From the IMG/VR virus record IMGVR_UViG_3300032220_001761, positions 126,675 to 190,674 of that record: a stretch of DNA of 64,000 nt, one strand, 5' to 3'. The notes beneath the pieces were generated by a model. It was given only the letters and a program-made list of their open reading frames with translations. It made no database searches and had not been told where the DNA came from. Positions 7,559-14,633 of the stretch are shown piece by piece (positions within the stretch are counted from its first letter, which is position 1; each line of letters starts with the position of its first letter). The stretch comes from a virus. The position numbers were made by a program, and so were the translations under genes.

Positions 7559-8419
7559 ATGACAAGAGAAGAATTTATAAGGGTATTAGACGAGAAAGGT
7601 TACTCTTATAAGATAGAGGGTGAAAAGATCGTAATAACACGTAATGGTAATATAGTTTTGTATAGTAAATCTATACCACCAGATGTTGTGTTTAATAATA
7701 AGAGAGATGTCAATTTGGAATCAATTAAATCTATACCACCTGGTATTGTGTTTAATAACAAGAGAGATGTCAATTTGGAATCACTTGAATCTATACCACC
7801 AGATATTGTGTTTAATAATAAGGGTAATATAAATTTGAATTCGCTTGAATCTATACCCCCCGGTTTTGTGTTTAATAATAATGGTGATGTCTATTTGGGA
7901 TCACTTGAATCGATACCACTTGGTGTGGAGTTTAATAATGGAGGTAATGTCAATTTGGGAAGACTTAAATCTATACCACCTGGTTTTGTGTTTAATAATA
8001 ATGGGAGTGTCTATTTGGGATCACTTGAATCTATACCACCTGGTTTTGTGTTTAATAATGGAGGTACTGTCAATTTGGGAAGACTTAAATCTATACCACC
8101 TGATGTTGTGTTTAATAATGGAGGTGAGGTCAAGTTGGATTCACTTAAATCTATACCACTGGGGGTAGAGTTTAATAATAAGGGTTTTGTCTCTTTGAAT
8201 TCACTTAAATCTATACCCCGGGGGTTTGTGTTTAATAATGAAAGTTCAGTCCATTTGGATTCACTTAAATCTATACCACCTGGTGTAGAGTTTAAGGGGA
8301 TAGGGAATAGGTTTAGGGGTGTTTATTTCGATGAATTCAGTACTGATAGTTCTGATGCTTTCCAAATAGATGGTATATCTCCTTTTAGAGTTTTAAATAT
8401 AATGTGCAAAAGATTATGA
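7559..8419 (+). CDS. 20-residue repeat protein, LRR-like (copy 1)
   Basis: 286 residues. The N-terminal module MTREEFIRVLDEKGYSYKIEG is followed by about 10 repeats of 20 residues with consensus SIPPxVxFNNxGxVxLxSLx. The regular Leu, Ile and Asn spacing suggests a leucine-rich-repeat-like or solenoid fold for binding a partner. The C-terminal cap (SSDAFQIDGISPFRVLNIMCKRL) recurs in the next gene. The repeats are exactly 60 nt long with high DNA identity, so they expand or contract easily. First of three adjacent paralogues. Confidence 0.75.
   Translation: MTREEFIRVLDEKGYSYKIEGEKIVITRNGNIVLYSKSIPPDVVFNNKRDVNLESIKSIPPGIVFNNKRDVNLESLESIPPDIVFNNKGNINLNSLESIPPGFVFNNNGDVYLGSLESIPLGVEFNNGGNVNLGRLKSIPPGFVFNNNGSVYLGSLESIPPGFVFNNGGTVNLGRLKSIPPDVVFNNGGEVKLDSLKSIPLGVEFNNKGFVSLNSLKSIPRGFVFNNESSVHLDSLKSIPPGVEFKGIGNRFRGVYFDEFSTDSSDAFQIDGISPFRVLNIMCKRL
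7661..8300 (+). repeat. 60-nt coding tandem repeat
   Basis: About 10 units of exactly 60 nt inside the repeat-protein gene. Each contains AAATCTATACCACC or GAATCTATACCACC and TTTAATAATAANGG-type words. Identity between units is high, consistent with recent duplication. Confidence 0.85.
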
Positions 8420-8784
8420 CTAGAAAGGAATTTATAAGGGTATTAGAAGTAATGGGATATGTCTATAAGATAGAGGGAAATAGGATAGCAATAGTAAATG
8501 ATGGTGGTGTTAATCTGGGATTAATTAAGTCCATACCTCCGAGAGTGTCTTTTAATAATTCTGGTAGTCTATGGCTGGATATTAAATCTATACCTTCTGG
8601 TGTGGAGTTTAATAATGGAGGTAATGTTTATCTGTATTCTCTTAGGTCTATACCTCCTGGTGTGGAGTTTAATAACTCGGGAGATGTTTTCTTTAACGGA
8701 CTTGACACTACAAGTTCAGATGTTTTTAAAATAGATGGTATATCACCGGTGAGGGTTTTAAATGTAATGAGTAAAAGATTATGA
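8404..8784 (+). CDS. 20-residue repeat protein (copy 2)
   Basis: 126 residues. It has the same design as the preceding gene: module TRKEFIRVLEVMGYVYKIEG, then about 3 to 4 SIPPxVxFNNxGxVxL repeats, then the cap SSDVFKIDGISPVRVLNVMSKRL. It overlaps the 3' end of the preceding gene by 16 nt and the next by 4 nt (ATGA). The start could instead be the second Met (MTRKEF, at 8416). It looks like a shortened paralogue. Confidence 0.7.
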   Translation: MQKIMTRKEFIRVLEVMGYVYKIEGNRIAIVNDGGVNLGLIKSIPPRVSFNNSGSLWLDIKSIPSGVEFNNGGNVYLYSLRSIPPGVEFNNSGDVFFNGLDTTSSDVFKIDGISPVRVLNVMSKRL

Positions 8785-9170
8785 CAAGAGAAGAGCTTAT
8801 AAAGATATTAGACGAGAAAGGTTATTCCCATAATATGGATAAGAAGGATAACTTGGTTCTGGACGATTACAAAAATGTTGTTCTGGATGAGGTCGACTCT
8901 ATACCTTCTGATGTGGTGTTTAGAAATAGAGGGAATGTTTGGCTTGATTCTATGACTGTTATTTCTCCAAGGGGTTATTTTGAGAATAATGGTAATGTTA
9001 TTCTTGATTCAGTAAAGAGCATACCACCGGGAGTAGCATTTAACAATACTGGAAGAGTTCATTTAAAATCCTTAATTGGAGGGCCTATTGATGGGTGGAG
9101 TGGTAATATAGAAGGGATCAATCATAAGCATCTATTGAATCTCATGATTAAAAAAGGGCTATTCGAATGA
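8781..9170 (+). CDS. 20-residue repeat protein (copy 3, diverged)
   Basis: 129 residues. N-terminal module MTREELIKILDEKGYSHNMD, then about four degenerate repeats (SIPSDVVFRNRGNVWLDSM; SIPPGVAFNNTGRVHLKSL). The C-terminal cap is replaced by a different segment ending LLNLMIKKGLFE. Linked by ATGA overlaps on both sides, so translation of the three paralogues and the next gene is probably coupled. Confidence 0.7.
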   Translation: MTREELIKILDEKGYSHNMDKKDNLVLDDYKNVVLDEVDSIPSDVVFRNRGNVWLDSMTVISPRGYFENNGNVILDSVKSIPPGVAFNNTGRVHLKSLIGGPIDGWSGNIEGINHKHLLNLMIKKGLFE

Positions 9171-9592
9171 GAGATGAAATTTTGGATCTAGGACTATTTG
9201 AAATAATGCCTAATACTATTAAGGCAGAGTATTATAGTGACCTAAAAAAAGAGATAGAGAAATTGGGAGAGGGATGGGAAATGTCGGTGTATGCTATTTC
9301 TAAGTACCTAATGTCAATGTCTAAGGAATTGAAGATAAAAGAACACATCATTGGGAAATATGGCTACGAATTCATCTCTCAGATAGAGGTCATCATCGAT
9401 AACGATTATGGGGGTAAGCCCTTAATTATAGAGGATGATGAGGACATTAAGAAATTTATGGATGAAGATGAAAAGGAAGATGCTATAGGCTGGGATCAGA
9501 ATGGGAATGATTATGAAGTTAGCAGATTTAGTTCTAATGTTCTTCACTATGAAATAGAAAAAGGGATATACTTCATATACAGAAAGAAATGA
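9167..9592 (+). CDS. Hypothetical protein
   Basis: 141 residues, acidic (EDDEDIKKFMDEDEKED near residue 95). A helical N-terminal half is followed by a beta-type C-terminus (NVLHYEIEKGIYFIYRKK). No family recognised. Translationally coupled to the repeat-protein genes by a 4-nt overlap. Confidence 0.6.
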   Translation: MRDEILDLGLFEIMPNTIKAEYYSDLKKEIEKLGEGWEMSVYAISKYLMSMSKELKIKEHIIGKYGYEFISQIEVIIDNDYGGKPLIIEDDEDIKKFMDEDEKEDAIGWDQNGNDYEVSRFSSNVLHYEIEKGIYFIYRKK

Positions 9593-9593
9593 A

Positions 9594-9604
9594 AAATATA
9601 TAGC
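9594..9604 (+). promoter_or_regulatory. GATATATA-class element
   Basis: AAATATATAG ends about 5 nt before the ATG at 9608 of a doubly tagged protein. Confidence 0.45.
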
Positions 9605-9607
9605 ACT

Positions 9608-10120
9608 ATGAAATCTATAAAAAGCTTTGGCGATTTTGTTAAGATGAATGAGGCAGGATGGGATTCTTTTGATGACCTAGGCTTTGTACTGATTAATGGA
9701 ATTGAGATTGAAACTAAGTATGTGTGTTTTTATGATACACCTAATACAATCACTTATAATGTCTACATTGAACCAACTCCACAAGAGATGATTAAAATGA
9801 GAGCTTGGAGTCAAAACTATAGTGACTTAGCTGACGGGAGGATTTATTTATATGACAACGGTAAGGATCTTACAGAAGAGGAACTAAGTTCTATGGGAGC
9901 ACAAAGTGTTAGAGATATAGATGATAGTGACATCTCCGGTTATTTTGAAACCGACTATCTTGAAAAACTTCATAATGAGGATATGACAACAGAGCAATTT
10001 ATTGAACTTGTAAAAAGCTATGACGTCAATGAGGATATATTTGATATAAGAAATATCGAGGATGACGAAGAGGCTAAAGGTTTTGGTCTTCTTGGTAATT
10101 TTGGGGTTTTTGATTCATAA
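9608..10120 (+). CDS. Tagged protein with N-terminal CTS-like and C-terminal FG motif
   Basis: 170 residues. The N-terminus MKSIKSFGDFVKMNEAGW fits the T4 capsid-targeting pattern, with a possible cut MNE-A. The C-terminus GFGLLGNFGVFDS is one of six copies of a shared motif. The centre is acidic with no known domain. I infer packaging into the head; the body function is unknown. A GATATATA element precedes the start and a second tagged gene follows 12 bp downstream. Confidence 0.65.
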   Translation: MKSIKSFGDFVKMNEAGWDSFDDLGFVLINGIEIETKYVCFYDTPNTITYNVYIEPTPQEMIKMRAWSQNYSDLADGRIYLYDNGKDLTEEELSSMGAQSVRDIDDSDISGYFETDYLEKLHNEDMTTEQFIELVKSYDVNEDIFDIRNIEDDEEAKGFGLLGNFGVFDS

Positions 10121-10128
10121 TATATAGA
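10118..10128 (+). promoter_or_regulatory. GATATATA-class element
   Basis: ATAATATATAG overlaps the stop codon of the previous gene and ends 4 nt before the next ATG (10133). Confidence 0.4.
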
Positions 10129-10132
10129 GGTA

Positions 10133-11224
10133 ATGGGGCACTTAAAATTATTCGAAGAATTTGTTAATCTGAGGAGATCTGCTTGGGACATAAGTGAATC
10201 CACCGATCCACAGAGTAGATTTGAAATTATAGATGCAATTAAGAATACCGATGCGGGTAAGCTTTTACAGAGAATTTTAAAAGTGAAGCCTGAAGGGAGT
10301 GGAACTTACCTAGATTTTGATAAAGTGTTTACTCCTGTTAAAACAGGAAGGGTTTACATTGGTGCAGGGTATGGAGGAAAAACTAGGATTTATAAAAACT
10401 ATGGAACGTGGTGGCAGGAGAGTGAAGCTTCTGGCAATATTTATAACTCTGGAAAATCTGATACACTAGAGGGGATTATTAAATATTGTGTCATCAGATA
10501 TGTTGAAACTAGTCTAGAGAGAGGTATTGATAAAAAGGATATAGTGGAATGGATGAAAAATAATTGGAGTCTTCTTTACACCCTATCGTCAGTCCAGGAG
10601 ATCCTTGCTGAATACAAGATGAGTAAAGGAATGGATACTATGATTATGGATGCTTCTGTTATACCTACTCTTAGTAACTATAAGAATTTTAAGGACCTCC
10701 TTAAGTTTAACCCTGAGATTTATCCTAATAACATTAGACTTCATTTTGACATTGATCCTTTTAATCTAGGATTTGATAAAAAAAGATACACTCATTTTGT
10801 TATTAATTTCAAGCTAACCAATAAAAACAAGTATTCTGCTACCAAGGGTAACTATGGTGATTTTGTAATAACAATTGGTGCTTCTAGTATGGAGGATCTA
10901 AATGATAAATTCCTAAAAGGACTTAAATACGGAGTCAATAAATATTATGATGCGATAGATCCTAACGGGGATAATCCAGATTCACAGGTTTCTAGAAAAA
11001 TAGTAATGTCTCTCCTTGGAGACAAAAAGAATGATCCTGATTTTACGTACAACTATTTCATAAAACTTCATTCAGAAGAGCCCATGATTTTTTCTAAAGC
11101 ATTTAATATTCTAAAAACTGTAGATCCTGTGGTTTCAGATTTAATCTCTAAAGAAATAGGTGAAAAGGATATTGATGATCTAAGAAAAGGCTCATCTTTA
11201 TTAGGTAAGTTTGGAATAGAGTAA
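10133..11224 (+). CDS. Tagged protein with CTS-like N-terminus and C-terminal FG motif
   Basis: 363 residues. N-terminus MGHLKLFEEFVNLRRSAW matches the K-L-F-E-x-F-V-N form of the signal. C-terminus GSSLLGKFGIE is the shared motif. The body has a Gly- and aromatic-rich region (GRVYIGAGYGGKTRIYKNYG, residues about 64-83) and a helical C-terminal half. No family recognised. Second gene of a tagged pair. Confidence 0.65.
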   Translation: MGHLKLFEEFVNLRRSAWDISESTDPQSRFEIIDAIKNTDAGKLLQRILKVKPEGSGTYLDFDKVFTPVKTGRVYIGAGYGGKTRIYKNYGTWWQESEASGNIYNSGKSDTLEGIIKYCVIRYVETSLERGIDKKDIVEWMKNNWSLLYTLSSVQEILAEYKMSKGMDTMIMDASVIPTLSNYKNFKDLLKFNPEIYPNNIRLHFDIDPFNLGFDKKRYTHFVINFKLTNKNKYSATKGNYGDFVITIGASSMEDLNDKFLKGLKYGVNKYYDAIDPNGDNPDSQVSRKIVMSLLGDKKNDPDFTYNYFIKLHSEEPMIFSKAFNILKTVDPVVSDLISKEIGEKDIDDLRKGSSLLGKFGIE

Positions 11225-11228
11225 ATCT

Positions 11229-11324
11229 CTAACCTCTACAGGTAATGATCGTTTTAGCTAGTCCTTTTTCAAAGACCTTGGTTTGATCATCACACATCAT
11301 TTTACTATTCAGTGCGTTTATCAT
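11229..11324 (-). CDS. Possible 31-residue peptide
   Basis: Short frame MINALNSKMMCDDQTKVFEK and on to TCRG, starting inside the 3' end of the small zinc-finger gene. Only length and position support it. It may be chance. Confidence 0.25.
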   Translation of the reverse strand: MINALNSKMMCDDQTKVFEKGLAKTIITCRG

Positions 11325-11436
11325 CTCGCCACCTGACTATTTTACCACATTTATGGCATTTAAAATGGGTCATTCCTAGAAACCATCCAATGCGATTTTC
11401 GTGATTACAAAATAATTGTTTTAGCCAATTTTTCAT
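11305..11436 (-). CDS. 43-residue zinc-ribbon protein
   Basis: MKNWLKQLFCNHEN at the N-terminus and FKCHKCGKIVRW near the end give a C-x-H ... C-x-x-C arrangement typical of tiny phage zinc-ribbon proteins (DUF1660-like). Start at 11436, stop at 11305-11307. It lies in an otherwise empty 215-bp gap. Function unknown. Confidence 0.6.
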   Translation of the reverse strand: MKNWLKQLFCNHENRIGWFLGMTHFKCHKCGKIVRWRDDKRTE

Positions 11437-11439
11437 AAC

Positions 11440-11694
11440 TTATTTATTATCTTCTAGCATCCTCCAAAACAAAGAAGCCTCGCTAAGTAATATCCATATT
11501 GCCATATCGGTGTACCCGTTATCAGTTACATCAGTTTGTCGAAATGCTTTATGAAACCAATATCCAGTGGGATCTTCTTCAATCAAACCAGTAATATGTT
11601 TCTCGTTTGCTTTTAATAAGTTCCACAAAGCACGTTCTTTATCGAATTCTTTTGTTATCTTATCTTATTTTTCTAACAATTCAGTTGTTGTCAT
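11440..11694 (-). pseudogene. Small gene interrupted by an in-frame TAA
   Basis: From the ATG at 11694 the frame reads MTTTELLEK, then TAA (11665-11667). It continues in the same frame with no further stop as DKITKEFDKERALWNLLKAN and on to FWRMLEDNK, stopping at 11440. The full product would be 84 codons. Either a single nonsense mutation, stop readthrough, or re-initiation at the TTG at 11628 (62 residues). The first nine residues resemble the start of the neighbouring 113-residue protein (MTSAELLKD), suggesting a shared leader or duplication. Confidence 0.5.
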
Positions 11695-11708
11695 ATTTTA
11701 TTTTATAG

Positions 11709-11905
11709 TAGCCAGGACAGGATTCGAACCTATATGAGATGAGGAGTCAACTTAACTATCTCCTACGTTTCCCTCGCACATTTCTACGGACTCTTCTGAG
11801 TCGGGCATCTCTAGCCTAGATAACTTAGCGTCTACCGTTTAATTGGCTGGGGATTGTCTCCCCTACAGCGTCGATCTCAGCACCAATTAATTCCGCCACC
11901 TGACT
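11709..11905 (-). ncRNA. tRNA/tmRNA-like structured RNA with enlarged body
   Basis: The ends form a tRNA-like domain: acceptor strands AGTCAGG and CCTGGCT pair over 7 bp, and a T-arm ATAGG-TTCGAAT-CCTGT is clear. The 5' part TGGCGGAATTAATTGG resembles both tRNA-Leu D-arms and the genuine tmRNA at 26.4-26.9 kb (CGGAATTGATTGG). TGAGAT near the 5' side pairs with ATCTCA before the T-arm, like tmRNA helix P2. Inside are hairpins GGGG/CCCC and GACTC-AGAA-GAGTC. From GTAGAC a 25-codon open frame runs to TAA, but it does not end in LAA, and position 3:70 is U-G, not G-U. It may be a compact tmRNA relative or a tRNA with an insertion. No CCA is encoded. Confidence 0.55.
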
Positions 11906-11914
11906 AAGATCTTT

Positions 11915-12256
11915 TTATAGACCTTTGAATACATTAAACACTTCCGAGATAGGAGTAGCGTTATTGAATACGTGGATCGTATCACCGTTCATAGTACGAT
12001 CTCTCAATTCGATACTGATTGTCGAGTGATTGTAGTACATCGCGTATCTGTTTTTAGAAGAATGGAACCATAGGATATTCCCCATTCCACCGTCTTTTAC
12101 AGACTTAACTTCGATGTCGCCTTCTGATTTCCAGATGACTGCTCCCATTAGGGCAAGACAAATTTCTTGGACTCCTTGAGCGTGATGATCTGCACGGTCT
12201 AATACACCGTTGAAGTAATCTTTCAGCAATTCAGCTGAGGTCATTGTTACTGCCAT
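11915..12256 (-). CDS. Hypothetical protein
   Basis: 113 residues. The start could also be the second Met (MTSAELLKDYF). A helical N-terminal third with an Asp/His-rich segment (DRADHHAQG) is followed by beta strands (YAMYYNHSTISIELRDRTMN). No certain family. Located directly upstream of the tRNA-like RNA on the same strand, so both may be made from one transcript. Confidence 0.6.
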   Translation of the reverse strand: MAVTMTSAELLKDYFNGVLDRADHHAQGVQEICLALMGAVIWKSEGDIEVKSVKDGGMGNILWFHSSKNRYAMYYNHSTISIELRDRTMNGDTIHVFNNATPISEVFNVFKGL

Positions 12257-12279
12257 AGATTTTATTTTTTATTAATATA

Positions 12280-12360
12280 CTAAACCAAATATAAGAATTC
12301 AAATCAAGATAAAAAAATATTTCTATAGAAAAATCCATAAAAAAATGTTTTCTTAAACTT
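12280..12360 (-). promoter_or_regulatory. Bacteroidota-type promoter region
   Basis: The minus strand contains TATATTTG (12284-12291), an exact TAnnTTTG match, 28 bp before the start at 12256. Farther upstream the ACATTTTTTT tract is also present, but spacing differs from the other copies. Confidence 0.5.
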
Positions 12361-12970
12361 TTTTCAAAATATTGTAAATGGTAGCTGTTGAGCATTCGTA
12401 TATCCTGGAGATCTCCGTTACACTTACTCCCCACTTTTTCATCTTAGCTATACGCTTCATGTTTTTCTTATCCCATGCTTTACTCCTGAGACTATCATAA
12501 TACCCAACCTTTTCGTTATGGGCTTTTAGAGTGAGAGCATTCTCTGGATACCTCTCAAGATTTGTTTTAGAATTCTGTGAAGCTGTTATCCATTTAAGAT
12601 TTGATGCTCTATTATCCTCATAGTTATTATTGATATGAGTTACGTAGATGTGTTCGGGACTTGGTCTTTTAATAAATGCCTCAGCTACGAGTTTGTGCAC
12701 ATAGGCAGTTTTGTTTTGACTTGAGATCTCATCAGAATAAAGAGAGACAAATAAATGTGGATATTTTCCTCTTCGGGATTTAACTATCCTAGGAGATTTC
12801 CTGTAGGTGTATCGGTTGTTGTTACCACCCCTAGTAACCAATCTTCCTTTGGTCCTTAATCTTCCTAAATTACTAACTTCGTAATAATCTTTGAAATCTG
12901 GATGATTTACATCTTTCCATATTTCTTCTGGTTGCTTTCTATTGAGCATGACGATTTTATTTTGTCGCAA
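12353..12970 (-). CDS. HNH homing-type endonuclease with NUMOD4
   Basis: 205 residues. Residues about 14-45 (EEIWKDVNHPDFKDYYEVSN, then LGRLRT) are a NUMOD4 motif. Residues about 92-130 (HKLVAEAFIKRPSPEH, then VTHINNNYEDNRASNLKW) are an HNH_3 core. The C-terminus (MKKWGVSVTEISRIYECSTA, then TIYNILKKV) is a helix-turn-helix that would contact DNA. This is a free-standing homing endonuclease typical of T4-like phages. It has its own promoter. Confidence 0.88.
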   Translation of the reverse strand: MRQNKIVMLNRKQPEEIWKDVNHPDFKDYYEVSNLGRLRTKGRLVTRGGNNNRYTYRKSPRIVKSRRGKYPHLFVSLYSDEISSQNKTAYVHKLVAEAFIKRPSPEHIYVTHINNNYEDNRASNLKWITASQNSKTNLERYPENALTLKAHNEKVGYYDSLRSKAWDKKNMKRIAKMKKWGVSVTEISRIYECSTATIYNILKKV

Positions 12971-13006
12971 TAATAGAAAAATCTATCATAATAAAAAAAT
13001 TTTCCC
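12964..13006 (-). promoter_or_regulatory. Promoter-like block (copy 7)
   Basis: Minus strand: TTTTTTTATTATGATAGA, then TTTTTCTATTATTGCGAC. It keeps the palindrome type ATAGAnnnnTCTAT found in the other copies, but the -7 box is degenerate. Confidence 0.45.
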
Positions 13007-13017
13007 GGTTTTTATTC

Positions 13018-13029
13018 GGATATATAAAG
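13018..13029 (+). promoter_or_regulatory. GATATATA-class element
   Basis: GGATATATAAAG, a full consensus copy, ends 1-2 nt before the ATG at 13031. Confidence 0.5.
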
Positions 13030-13030
13030 A

Positions 13031-13474
13031 ATGAAATTCGCAGACAGTAAAGACATCAAAAGAGCACAGGATCTCGGCAAGCACTCAGGTGCAGTAAACT
13101 CATCTCAAATGGAGATTGCCAGAGGTAAAGCTTCTTCTATGGCTCAAGCCATTACAGATAGAAGAAAGATTCTTGGTAGATTAGAAGCTGTTGCCAGTGT
13201 ATGGAATGACTATAGAGTACTCGAGCCTTTTATGGAAAAGTGTATCTATCTTTGGCCGAATTCACAATATTCGACAGCTTTTAATGAGGGGAATAATCAA
13301 GGGATCTATTTAAAAACAGCATTAAGATCAATGGGGATTCCTAGAGACTTCCTTCTTAATAAATGTCTGATTAATGATGAGACCGGTACATTTATTACTG
13401 GTCAGCCTTACGAGTTTGACGAAGTAGCAAGAATAATTTTTAATACGAACCTTAAGAGAAAACTTAATTGGTAA
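13031..13474 (+). CDS. Hypothetical protein
   Basis: 147 residues, beginning MKFADSKDIKRAQDLGKHSG. Predicted mostly helical and basic, ending LKRKLNW. It has no clear capsid-targeting signal although the GATATATA element precedes it. It starts a rightward block that continues with three paralogous DUF1566-like genes. Confidence 0.6.
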   Translation: MKFADSKDIKRAQDLGKHSGAVNSSQMEIARGKASSMAQAITDRRKILGRLEAVASVWNDYRVLEPFMEKCIYLWPNSQYSTAFNEGNNQGIYLKTALRSMGIPRDFLLNKCLINDETGTFITGQPYEFDEVARIIFNTNLKRKLNW

Positions 13475-13495
13475 TCAAGCACATCAGCCCACTGA

Positions 13496-13834
13496 ATGAA
13501 TAAAAAGAATATCCTATTATCAGGCATTGGACTCGAGATTTACTATGAAAATCTTGGTGATACTAATGAGTGGACTTATCCAGAAGCATTATACCAGCTT
13601 AAGTTTCTAGAAGGTGACGGGTGGAGATTTCCCACTGTCGATGAGATGAAATATATTGATAATCTTTCTGATCTAGAAGTTGTCTATTTATATTTTGGTC
13701 AGTATTGGTGCGGTCAAAAGGATGATGGTACTTATCTTTATTACTCACTTGAGGAATTTGGAAAAAACTATAGTGCGTCTGTTTTGGATCCTCATATAGA
13801 TAGAATGGTAAGACCTGTAAGAAATATACAATGA
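13496..13834 (+). CDS. DUF1566/Lcl-like domain protein (copy 1)
   Basis: 112 residues. The block GDGWRFPTVDEM followed by YWCGQKDDG and a final MVRPVRN match the Lcl C-terminal/DUF1566 pattern (GWRLPT ... YW(T/S) ... RxVR), a fold related to C-type lectin and formylglycine-generating enzymes. In other systems such domains bind surface ligands. Overlaps the next paralogue by 4 nt. Confidence 0.65.
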   Translation: MNKKNILLSGIGLEIYYENLGDTNEWTYPEALYQLKFLEGDGWRFPTVDEMKYIDNLSDLEVVYLYFGQYWCGQKDDGTYLYYSLEEFGKNYSASVLDPHIDRMVRPVRNIQ

Positions 13835-14211
13835 TGGAAGTAGGTGATATAAAAAATTTAGGTCCTTTCTCTATAAGAAGGCCTCTACCTATATATTACA
13901 ATGAAGAAGGTGACTTAGTAGCTAAGGATATCCAATTAGAAGCAGCAATGACCTATAAAGAAGCTGTTAAAGTTGCGGAAGATCATTACCCAGGATGGAG
14001 ATTACCTAATGCAAAAGAATTCTCTTACATTCATTCTTTATATCAGATGGGAATAACCGGATTAAAAGATAACTACTATTGGGTTGAAACTGATCAAGGA
14101 AGAGACCAAAAGGTTTTTTTTAATCCTATGGTTAAATTTATAACACAGGCTTTTGGTATGCTTCAAGGTGGAAATAAATTAATGGTGATTCTAATTAAAA
14201 ATAATTGGTAA
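13831..14211 (+). CDS. DUF1566/Lcl-like domain protein (copy 2)
   Basis: 126 residues. It has YPGWRLPNAKEFSYI and a YYWVETDQG segment as in its neighbours. The ending (KLMVILIKNNW) lacks the usual RxVR, so the C-terminal strand may be altered. Translation is coupled to copy 1 by ATGA. Confidence 0.6.
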   Translation: MMEVGDIKNLGPFSIRRPLPIYYNEEGDLVAKDIQLEAAMTYKEAVKVAEDHYPGWRLPNAKEFSYIHSLYQMGITGLKDNYYWVETDQGRDQKVFFNPMVKFITQAFGMLQGGNKLMVILIKNNW

Positions 14212-14214
14212 TTT

Positions 14215-14586
14215 ATGTTGATGTCTTTAGAAGAAAGAATAGATCGTGCTAAACAGAAAACATTTTTTGTATCTGGTTTAGGAATAGAGGTAATGGGTGA
14301 AGACATAGTTAAGGCAAGTTACGAGATTGCAAAAGAAGCAGAAAAAATTGCATCCCCTGAAGGATGGAGATTACCAAAAGCTGACGAGTGTTTTGTTTTA
14401 TGGAGCATAAAGCAGTCTGGCTGTGGAAATATAAAAGATTCCTATTATTGGACAGGGGAAGAAAGAGATGCTAGTTCCTATGGAGATAAGGATAGAATGG
14501 CATTCATGTTTAAAATGGATACTCCTTTTCTAGGAACAAGAAGTAAACAAGACTTCTATTATATCAGATTAATAAGAGACATATAA
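14215..14586 (+). CDS. DUF1566/Lcl-like domain protein (copy 3)
   Basis: 123 residues. The start is ATGTTGATG at 14215, with a second possible Met two codons on (MSLEERIDRAKQ). It contains FVSGLGIEVMGED like copy 1 (LLSGIGLEIYYEN), then PEGWRLPKADEC, SYYWTGEER and a final YYIRLIRDI. It completes a run of three tandem paralogues whose divergence suggests selection for different ligands. Confidence 0.62.
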   Translation: MLMSLEERIDRAKQKTFFVSGLGIEVMGEDIVKASYEIAKEAEKIASPEGWRLPKADECFVLWSIKQSGCGNIKDSYYWTGEERDASSYGDKDRMAFMFKMDTPFLGTRSKQDFYYIRLIRDI

Positions 14587-14606
14587 AAAGTATCCCAATC
14601 AAAAAG

Positions 14607-14619
14607 GATATATAAATAA
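14607..14619 (+). promoter_or_regulatory. GATATATA-class element
   Basis: GGATATATAAATA, close to the T4 late promoter TATAAATA, 15 nt before the ATG at 14634. Confidence 0.55.
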
Positions 14620-14633
14620 CATAAAATAAAAAA

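Noticed and set aside
7845-8168. Second reading frame with regular Leu/Tyr/His repeats in the LRR-like gene
   Set aside because: Any other frame of an exact 60-nt repeat is also periodic. The main frame has the N-terminal module and cap seen in two paralogues.
7661-8300. Possible CRISPR array
   Set aside because: The 60-nt units are contiguous and coding, with no unique spacers of uniform length between short repeats. No CRISPR array was found in the window.
11709-11905. Group I intron in a tRNA gene
   Set aside because: AGACAATCCCC resembles an intron core word, but the interior (about 120 nt) is too short for a group I intron and the P7/S-type elements are not evident.
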